From assembly GCF_050563535.1 (NCBI RefSeq), contig NZ_JBNXUO010000028.1, positions 3,665 to 67,664 of the forward strand: a stretch of DNA of 64,000 bases, in the 5' to 3' direction. Made by a program: the position numbers and the translations under genes. Below are positions 58,136 to 64,000 of this stretch, piece by piece. Positions within the stretch are counted from its first letter, which is position 1, and each line of letters begins with the position of its first letter. The notes under the pieces are model-generated. The model worked only from the letters and a program-made list of their open reading frames with translations, did not search any database and was not told where the DNA came from. The DNA is from Falsiroseomonas sp050563535 (GTDB lineage Bacteria > Pseudomonadota > Alphaproteobacteria > Acetobacterales > Acetobacteraceae).

Positions 58136-58777
58136 GTGAACATCCAGACACCGAAGCCGCACATCGCCGAGCCCCATGCCTCCGCCGAGCCCCGCCCGAC
58201 GCGCGAGGATGCGGAGGCGGCGATCCGCACGCTGCTTCGCTGGGCCGGGGACGACCCGGGCCGCGAAGGGTTGCAGGACACGCCCGCCCGCGTCGCGCGC
58301 GCCTATCGCGAATGGTTCTGCGGCTACGAGGAGGACCCGGTCGAGCTGCTCGCGCGGTCCTTCGAGGAGACGGACGGCTACGACGAGATGGTGGTGCTGC
58401 GCGACATCCGGCTCGAGAGCACCTGCGAGCACCACATGGCGCCGATCCTCGGCCGCGTGCATGTCGCCTACCTGCCGAAAGGCCGCGTGGTCGGCATCAG
58501 CAAGCTCGCCCGCGTTGTGGACGCCTATGCCAAGCGCCTGCAGATCCAGGAGAAGCTGACGGCGCAGATCGCCAACACGCTGAACGACGTGCTGAAGCCG
58601 AACGGCGTCGCCGTGGTGGTGGAGGCCGCGCACCAGTGCATGACGACGCGCGGCGTCCACAAGCCTGGCGTCACCATGGTGACCAGCCGCATGCTCGGCG
58701 GCTTCCGCGACGATGCCAGCACGCGGCGCGAATTCCTGTCGATGATCGGCGCGCCGCGCGGCGTGGTCGAGGGGTAG
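58136..58777 (+). CDS. folE: GTP cyclohydrolase I
   Basis: 213 residues. Converts GTP to dihydroneopterin triphosphate, the first step of folate/pterin synthesis. Zinc ligands and catalytic signatures: RLESTCEHHMAPILGRVHVA, VVGISKLARVVDAYAKRLQI, AAHQCMTTRGVHKPG. The GTG at 58136 (AAGGA 9 bases upstream) is preferred; the frame is open to 57956 but that upstream part is Arg/Pro-rich and runs close to the repeats. Confidence 0.95.
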   Translation: MNIQTPKPHIAEPHASAEPRPTREDAEAAIRTLLRWAGDDPGREGLQDTPARVARAYREWFCGYEEDPVELLARSFEETDGYDEMVVLRDIRLESTCEHHMAPILGRVHVAYLPKGRVVGISKLARVVDAYAKRLQIQEKLTAQIANTLNDVLKPNGVAVVVEAAHQCMTTRGVHKPGVTMVTSRMLGGFRDDASTRREFLSMIGAPRGVVEG

Positions 58778-58833
58778 CGCCTGATCCGCGGAGGCGGGAT
58801 CGCCGGAGCGGTGAATCGGCCGCCCTGACGAAG

Positions 58834-58871
58834 GCCACGGCGTGATCCACGAAGGTGGATCACGCCGTGGC
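58834..58871. terminator. Perfect 17-bp stem between convergent folE and TPR genes
   Basis: GCCACGGCGTGATCCAC / GTGGATCACGCCGTGGC with a gaag loop. It lies between the ends of convergent genes and probably terminates both, though no long T run follows. GTGATCC is repeated several more times nearby. Confidence 0.65.
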
Positions 58872-58915
58872 GCGTGATCCGGCCCGCCTTCCCGCCGGGA
58901 AGGCCGGGCCGGCCC

Positions 58916-60490
58916 CTACCGTGCCAGCGCCTGCGCCTGGTCCAGCAGCGCGCGCAGGTCGGCATCGTCGAGGCCGAGCGCCTGCGCGCGGCGCAGCGCC
59001 TCGAGCGCGACCAGCGGCCGGTCGAGCCGGAGCGCCGCGACGCCGCGGCCTAGATGCAGCGCCGCCCGGTCCGGCGCCAGCAGGATCGCGGCCTCGAAGG
59101 CTTCGAGCGCCCCGGCCCATTGCTGCAGCCCGTGCAGGACCTCGCCGCGCAGGCCGTGCGGGCGGTGGTCGGCCTCGTCCAGCGCGACCGCCAGGGCCAG
59201 TGCCTCCAGCGCCTCCTCCATCCGGCCGAGCGCGGCCAGCGCCTCGCCGCGGCCGGTCTGCGCCGTTGCCATCCGCGGGGCGCGCCGCAGCGCCCCCTCG
59301 AACAACGACAGGGCGCCCGCATGGTCGCGCTGCTGCAACACCACATGGCCAAGCTCCGCCAGCGCCGGCGGGTAGTCGGGGTCGAGCGCGATGGCGCGCC
59401 GCGCGGCCGCCGCCGCTTCCTCCAGCCGCGCCAGGGCGCGCAGCGCCGCGGCTTCCTCCACCAGCCCCGGCCGGTCGTCCTCGTCGAGGTCCTGCGCCCG
59501 GCGCGCGGCCGCCAGCGCATCCGCAGGCCGGCCTAGGTCGCGCAGCAGCGTGGCGGAGGCGAGGTGGGCCCAGGCGCTGCCGGGGTCGAGTGCGAGGCCG
59601 CGCTGCTGCGCCTCCAGCGCCTCCGGCCCGCGGCCGAGGGCCCGCAGCGCCTGCGCGCGTCCGTAGTGCCCCGCCGCGTAGCCCGGCCGCGCCGCGACCA
59701 GCGCATCCAGCATCCCCAGCGCCTCCGCCGCCCGGCCCGAGGCGACGAGCGACTGCGCGGTGAGGTAGACGATGGTCGGCTCCGTCTCCGCATCCGTCGC
59801 GCGGCGGCGCAGCAGCGCCAGCCGGTCGCGCAGTTCCTGCGGCGCCAGGCCGGACTGCGCGACGTGCCAGGCGTAGAGCCGCGGCGCGACGATGCGCCAG
59901 ACCTCCGGCGCGGCGCGGGCCAGCAGCGGGTCGGCGCCCTGCGCGGCCGGGCCTTCCACATCGGCGATGACGCCGTGCCCGGCCAGCCGCAGCCGCAGCC
60001 GCAGCGTGTCGCCGGCGGTGACGATCTCGCCCGACAGCCGGCGCTCGGGCCAGCCCAGCAGGCTCCGCACCACCGACGCGACCGAGCGCAGCGAGATGCC
60101 GGCCACGGGGATGTTGAGGTCGGGCTGGGTGCCGTCGAGCTCCGCCGCGGGGCGGCTCATCGTCTCGCCATGGACGGCGCGGGCGGTGGCCTCGATCGCG
60201 TCGAGCAGGCGGTGGGCGATGACGTCGCCCGTCATCCCGGTGTCGGACAGCGCCGAGGGGACGGAGAGCGGGACGACGTCGATCGGCTGGCGCGCCGCTT
60301 CCTGCAGCACGATCGCGACCGCGATGCCCCCGCACAGCAGCGGCACCAGGGTGACGGCCAGGTGGTTGGCGGTGCGCCACCCGGCAAGGCCCAGCCCCCA
60401 GGCGCGGCGCAACAGGCCGGGGGACGGCGGGGCGATGTCCGGCATCGCGCTCGGCGGGGTCACATCCATCCCCGCAGCAGACGCCATCAC
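58916..60490 (-). CDS. TPR-repeat protein with N-terminal membrane anchor
   Basis: 524 residues. One transmembrane helix near the N-terminus (NHLAVTLVPLLCGGIAVAIV), a 130-residue domain of unknown fold, then about seven tetratricopeptide repeats from residue 225 (PGYAAGHYGRAQALRALGRG; PDYPPALAELGHVVLQQRDH; PDRAALHLGRGVAALRLDRP). Likely a periplasm-facing or cytoplasmic scaffold. The second Met (60487) is an alternative start. Confidence 0.8.
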   Translation of the reverse strand: MMASAAGMDVTPPSAMPDIAPPSPGLLRRAWGLGLAGWRTANHLAVTLVPLLCGGIAVAIVLQEAARQPIDVVPLSVPSALSDTGMTGDVIAHRLLDAIEATARAVHGETMSRPAAELDGTQPDLNIPVAGISLRSVASVVRSLLGWPERRLSGEIVTAGDTLRLRLRLAGHGVIADVEGPAAQGADPLLARAAPEVWRIVAPRLYAWHVAQSGLAPQELRDRLALLRRRATDAETEPTIVYLTAQSLVASGRAAEALGMLDALVAARPGYAAGHYGRAQALRALGRGPEALEAQQRGLALDPGSAWAHLASATLLRDLGRPADALAAARRAQDLDEDDRPGLVEEAAALRALARLEEAAAAARRAIALDPDYPPALAELGHVVLQQRDHAGALSLFEGALRRAPRMATAQTGRGEALAALGRMEEALEALALAVALDEADHRPHGLRGEVLHGLQQWAGALEAFEAAILLAPDRAALHLGRGVAALRLDRPLVALEALRRAQALGLDDADLRALLDQAQALAR

Positions 60491-60562
60491 GGACCGGTGA
60501 TCAAGCGTTCCGTGGGCGGTCCGGCCACCGTCCCCGCGGGCCGCCGCCGCCGGCCGGCAGCG

Positions 60563-60949
60563 TCAGCCGACCGCCTCCGCCTCCACCTCGAAGACCAGCC
60601 GCGGGTCGGCCAGCCCGGCCACCAGCAGCAGAGTGCTCGCGGGCGCGTGGGTGCCGAGGAAGCCTTCCCGCTGCGCGCGCCAGACCGGGATCAGCGCGCG
60701 TTCGGTCAGGAACACCCCCATCTTCACGATCTGCCCGGGCCCCATCCCGTGCGCCGCCAGCACCGCGCCGAGATTGGCCAGCGCCTGGGCGATCTGCGCC
60801 TCGCCCCCCTCGGCGAAGCTGCCATCGGGGCGCACCCCGATCTGGCCGGACACCAGCAACCGCCGCCCGCCCCCCTCCACCAGCGCGGCATGGGAGTAGC
60901 GGGAGCCGGGCGGATGCACGCCGCCCGGGTTGGAGAAGGTCACGGCCAT
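60563..60949 (-). CDS. RidA/YjgF-like protein
   Basis: 128 residues with the RidA fold: PPGSRYSHAALVEGGGRRLL, VSGQIGVRPDGSFAEGGEAQ, IVKMGVFLTERALIPVWRAQ. The Arg needed for enamine/imine deamination (PARTxVxV in RidA) appears as PASTLLLV, so it is probably not a standard RidA deaminase. The ATG at 60949 is preferred over an upstream one at 60997. Confidence 0.85.
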   Translation of the reverse strand: MAVTFSNPGGVHPPGSRYSHAALVEGGGRRLLVSGQIGVRPDGSFAEGGEAQIAQALANLGAVLAAHGMGPGQIVKMGVFLTERALIPVWRAQREGFLGTHAPASTLLLVAGLADPRLVFEVEAEAVG

Positions 60950-60953
60950 GGCA

Positions 60954-61619
60954 TCATCCCCTCGGAAGGTCCTCGCGCTCGATCGCCTCGCCGCCATCCG
61001 GCGCCGCCGGGGCGGGCGGGGCGGCGGCGCCCTCGACCAGCCAGGCGCGCAGCGTGCGGCGGATCTGGAACTCGAACTCGACGTTCAGCTCCTCCATCGC
61101 CTGTCGCACCACCTCCTCGGCGGCGCGCGTCCGGGCGGCGGGGGAGGTGCCGTCGGGCAGCGTCCGGCTGCGCCGCGCCTCGGCCTCCACGAAGCCGGTG
61201 CGCCGCCCCTCGGCCGACAGGATCTCGAGCCGGCAGAGCAGCCGGCAGGTCAGCCTCTCCCCCGGCTCGCCGCCGAAGAAGCCGCCAAGGCCGCCCTGCG
61301 GCGCCAGGCGTTCGCGGCCGAACTGCGCGGCGGCGATGGTGAAGCGCGCCGTGCCCTCGGTGCCCATCGGCACCAGCCGCTCCTCCGCCATGCGGCGCAT
61401 CTCGGCCTCGGGGCGGACCGGCGCGGGCTCGCTCACCCGCACCGCGCCGGGGGCGGGGTCGGCGACCTCCACCTCGGCGATGTTGAGCCGGATGGGCGTG
61501 AGGTAGCGGTAGCCCGTGACCAGCGGCGCAAGGGTCGCCGGCTCCTCCCGCCCGCCGCCGGCGCAGGCGCCGAGCGGCAGCAGGGCGGAGAGCCGCATCA
61601 GCTGGCGTCGCGTCGGCAT
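60954..61619 (-). CDS. Predicted lipoprotein
   Basis: 221 residues with a lipoprotein signal (MPTRRQLMRLSALLPLGACA; lipobox LGAC, Cys at 19). The rest is mixed helical/beta (TGYRYLTPIRLNIAEVEVAD; TCRLLCRLEILSAEGRRTGF). Family unknown; similar lipoproteins in Acetobacteraceae are annotated only as hypothetical. It ends 4 bases before the RidA-like gene, so the two are coexpressed. Confidence 0.75.
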   Translation of the reverse strand: MPTRRQLMRLSALLPLGACAGGGREEPATLAPLVTGYRYLTPIRLNIAEVEVADPAPGAVRVSEPAPVRPEAEMRRMAEERLVPMGTEGTARFTIAAAQFGRERLAPQGGLGGFFGGEPGERLTCRLLCRLEILSAEGRRTGFVEAEARRSRTLPDGTSPAARTRAAEEVVRQAMEELNVEFEFQIRRTLRAWLVEGAAAPPAPAAPDGGEAIEREDLPRG

Positions 61620-61680
61620 GTGCGGCCCTTCCCCGGTGTCATCGCGGACATGATACAACCGGACCGGGCCCGGCCGCCAT

Positions 61681-62679
61681 TCAGGCGCGCCCCGCCTTGC
61701 CCTGCACCTCGTCCCGCTCGAAACGGAAATCGAGGTTGCAGAACTCGCAGGTCATGGTGATGGCGCCGCCCTCGGCCATATGGTCGAGGTCGTCGGGCCC
61801 GAACCCCTCCAGCACCTGCGCCAGCCGCGCGCGGGAACAGCGGCAGCCATAGGACAGCGCCCGCGGCCGGTCGAGCGCGAGGCCCTCGGCGTGGAACAGC
61901 CGGTGCAGCAGCCGGTCGGAGGGCAGGGCGTCGTCCAGCAGCTCCTCGGCGGTGATGGTGCCGGCCAGCGCCTGGGCGGTGCGCCAGGCTTCGTCCTGCG
62001 CCTCGGCATCCGCATCCGGGTCGATCCCGCCCTCGCCGGCCACGCGTTCGATCACCAGGGCGCTGGCGCGCCAGCCGGCGGGGGTGCGGGCGCAGGCCAG
62101 GTGGACCTGGCTCTGCAACTGTTCGGAGGTGCGGAAATAGGTGCCCGTCATCTCGGCCAGCGTCTCGCCCTCGATCGCGACGATGCCCTGGTAGCGGTCC
62201 ATGTCGGGCCCCTGGTCGCAGGTGAAGGCGAGGTAGCCGGACCCCAGCAGGGCGGCCGCGCTCGGCTGCGCCCCGGCGGCCAGCACGGCGCCGAGCTTCT
62301 CGGGCTCGGCGCGGGCATAGCCGCGCAGCGCGCCGGATTCGGTGCAGTCCGCCAGCAGCATCGGCACCGGGCCGTCGCCCTTGGCCTGCAGGCTGAAGGA
62401 CCCGCGGAACTTCAGCGCGGTGGCCAGCGCGGCGGTCAGCGCCATCGCCTCGCCGGTCAGGCGCAGCACGGCGCCGTTCTGCGCCTCGTGCCGGCCGAGC
62501 AGCGCCTCCGCCAGCGGGCCGAGGCGCACCAGCCGCCCGCGCACCGGGCGGTGGTGCAGGTGGAAGGGCTGCACGCCGCGGGGCACCACCAGGTCGGGCA
62601 CCGGCGGGCGGTCATGGTTCAGGAAGGCGGGGGTGGCGGACGGCGCGGTCGGGTCGGTCAAGGTGGAACCAGTCATCAC
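61681..62679 (-). CDS. hslO: Hsp33 redox-regulated chaperone
   Basis: 332 residues. Redox-activated holdase. Homology runs from VQPFHLHHRPVRGRLVRLGP through GSGYLAFTCDQGPDMDRYQG to the C-terminal zinc site, CRCS and CEFC, about 32 residues apart. The zinc centre is kept, so redox switching is expected. Confidence 0.95.
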   Translation of the reverse strand: MMTGSTLTDPTAPSATPAFLNHDRPPVPDLVVPRGVQPFHLHHRPVRGRLVRLGPLAEALLGRHEAQNGAVLRLTGEAMALTAALATALKFRGSFSLQAKGDGPVPMLLADCTESGALRGYARAEPEKLGAVLAAGAQPSAAALLGSGYLAFTCDQGPDMDRYQGIVAIEGETLAEMTGTYFRTSEQLQSQVHLACARTPAGWRASALVIERVAGEGGIDPDADAEAQDEAWRTAQALAGTITAEELLDDALPSDRLLHRLFHAEGLALDRPRALSYGCRCSRARLAQVLEGFGPDDLDHMAEGGAITMTCEFCNLDFRFERDEVQGKAGRA

Positions 62680-62786
62680 GGGGGAAGGGAAAGGCGTCCC
62701 CCGTAGATAGGGGCGCGCGGCGCCGGGGAAAACGCCATGCCGCGCGGCATCCGCGCCGCGGCTCTGTCAGGCCCCGCGCCGGGGGC

Positions 62787-63905
62787 TCACCGGTGCCCCG
62801 CAGCCAGGCCCCGGTGCAGCGCGACCAGCCGCGCCGCCTCCCCCGCCCAGCCGAAGCGGCCGAGCGCCGCGGCCCGCCCGCGCGCGCCGAGTTCGGCCCG
62901 CCGCGCGGGGTCGTGCAGGGCGTGCAGCGCGGCCGCGACCCGCGCGGGGTCGGCGGTGTCCACCGCAATGCCGCAGCCCGCTTCCGCCACCACCGCCGCG
63001 ACCTCCTCCGCGAAGTCGGGCACCACCACGGGCAGCCCCGCCAGCATCGCGTCGAACAGCTTGTGCGGCAGGGCCAGCCGGTGGTTCTCCACCCCCGGCT
63101 GGAACAGCACCAGCGCCACGTCGCAGCGGGCGGCGAGGGCGAGGGCGGCCTCGCGCGGCATCCAGGGATGGATCTCCACCCGCGCATCGAGGCCGAGCGC
63201 CGCGGCGCGGGTGCGGAAGGCGGCCTCGCTGCCATCGGTGAAGCGCCCGGCCAGCACCAGCCGCGTCGTCCCCGGCAGCAGCGCCAGCGCGTCGAGCATC
63301 GCGAAGGCGCCGCGCGCGCGGCCGAGCGCGCCGAGATGCAGCAGCGCGACCGGCCCCGCCGCGTGGCGGCGCGGCGCGAGCGGTACGGGGTCGGCGTAGT
63401 TCCGCACCGGAGTGCAGCGCGCGGGCCCGCCGAAGGCGTCGTCCAGCCCCGCCTTCGCCACCACCACCGCATCGGCCCGCGCGCCCAGCCACCGGCAGGC
63501 GGCACGCAGCAGGCCGCGCGCGACCGGCCGCAGCGGCGCCGGCAGGCGCGGGTCGAGCCGCGAGGGGTAGTGTTCATGCACGTCGATCACCAGCCGCGCC
63601 CCGCAGCGCCGCGCCGCGATCAGCCCGGCCAGCCAGGAATCCGGCTCATGCGCCTGGATCGCGGCCGGCCGCAGCGCCGCCGCGCGCCGCGCCAGGGCCG
63701 GGATGCCGCGCAGCCGCGCCGCCCAGCCCCGCGCGGCCGGGAAGGGCAGCAGCCGCAGGCCGAAGGCGTCGCGCGCGCCGCCCTCGCCCGGCGCCAGATG
63801 CGCCACGCGGAACCCCGCCGCCGCCAGCGCCGCGCCTTCCTTCTGGGCGATCCGCACGTCGTCGGGCGGATGCGCGGCGGAGAGCATCAGGATGTCGGGC
63901 GTCAC
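62787..63905 (-). CDS. Glycosyltransferase, GT4-like
   Basis: 372 residues from a GTG at 63905 overlapping the next gene's stop. N-terminal MTPDILMLSAAHPPDDVRIA, then GARLVIDVHEHYPSRLDPRL, and the donor-binding C-terminal half: VALLHLGALGRARGAFAMLD, VEIHPWMPREAALALAARCD, ENHRLALPHKLFDAMLAGLP. Retaining GT-B enzyme for surface glycan synthesis; sugar unknown. Confidence 0.88.
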   Translation of the reverse strand: MTPDILMLSAAHPPDDVRIAQKEGAALAAAGFRVAHLAPGEGGARDAFGLRLLPFPAARGWAARLRGIPALARRAAALRPAAIQAHEPDSWLAGLIAARRCGARLVIDVHEHYPSRLDPRLPAPLRPVARGLLRAACRWLGARADAVVVAKAGLDDAFGGPARCTPVRNYADPVPLAPRRHAAGPVALLHLGALGRARGAFAMLDALALLPGTTRLVLAGRFTDGSEAAFRTRAAALGLDARVEIHPWMPREAALALAARCDVALVLFQPGVENHRLALPHKLFDAMLAGLPVVVPDFAEEVAAVVAEAGCGIAVDTADPARVAAALHALHDPARRAELGARGRAAALGRFGWAGEAARLVALHRGLAAGHR

Positions 63906-64000
63906 CGCGCCGCACGCTCCACCACCGCGACCAGCCGCCGCGCGATCGCCTCCGCGTCGAAGTCGCGCTCCGCCAGGGCGCGGGCGGCGCGGCCCATGGC
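63902..64000 (-). CDS. Partial glycosyltransferase C-terminus
   Basis: Only the last 32 residues are in the window (AMGRAARALAERDFDAEAIA, RRLVAVVERAAR), which is the typical C-terminal helix of a GT4 glycosyltransferase. The stop overlaps the next start as GTGA, so at least two glycosyltransferases form an operon. Confidence 0.7.
   Translation of the reverse strand, partial: AMGRAARALAERDFDAEAIARRLVAVVERAAR

Overview
The window is about 70 % GC chromosomal DNA of an alphaproteobacterium. A Bug-type (TctC-like) solute-binding protein, the order rplU-rpmA-obgE-(insert)-proB, and the style of the other host genes point to an Acetobacteraceae/Roseomonas-like organism; this assignment is inference. 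A complete, apparently intact prophage of about 44.8 kb (5883-50710) is inserted in the 3' end of a tRNA-Ser(CGA) gene. The last 15 bases of the tRNA are repeated exactly at the far end, so both attachment sites are visible.

Left host segment (1-5897): partial Bug-family binding protein, proB, a secreted GH16 glycanase with RTX repeats lying between proB and obgE, then obgE, rpmA and rplU (all minus strand, with a clear promoter for the ribosomal protein operon), and the tRNA-Ser gene with its own promoter.

Prophage, early part: tyrosine integrase (6074-7375); a leftward early operon of small overlapping genes (AlpA-like regulator, HNH protein, MT-A70 methyltransferase, frameshifted ASCH gene, unknowns); an S24-type CI repressor facing a Cro-like gene. 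Five copies of a 15-bp TGGCC-N5-GGCCA palindrome flank the repressor, two of them inside the leftward promoter. A CII-like regulator, a primase zinc-finger-like protein and a TOPRIM/DUF927 primase-helicase follow. Directly after these lies a 204-bp nested palindrome built from GTGTAACC octamers, the best candidate replication origin or large regulatory structure in the window.

Prophage, middle part: a DUF6362-like gene, a small exported protein, and a visibly lower-GC cargo block of four unknown genes on the opposite strand (17552-19823, one with a SWIM zinc motif). The block is bracketed by two copies of a 25-bp element.

Prophage, late part: a small serine recombinase, then a lambda-like head module (terminase GpA, gpW, portal, S49 protease, decoration protein, major capsid protein E) joined to a Mu-like contractile tail (sheath, tube, chaperone pair with a -1 frameshift site, tape measure with muramidase domain, gpN, gp44-gp48 homologues). 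Then come a beta-helix tail spike, a glycine-rich adhesin-like protein, two holin-like proteins, a putative endolysin and a Dam-type methylase. A HicAB toxin-antitoxin pair sits in reverse inside the tail operon. The particle predicted is a temperate myovirus.

Right host segment (50784-64000): NAD(P)HX dehydratase, histidine phosphatase, a molybdenum hydroxylase large subunit next to an unusual WD40-cytochrome c fusion, a membrane protein, creatininase-family amidohydrolase, folE, a TPR protein, a RidA-like protein, a lipoprotein, Hsp33 and two glycosyltransferases (the last cut by the window edge).
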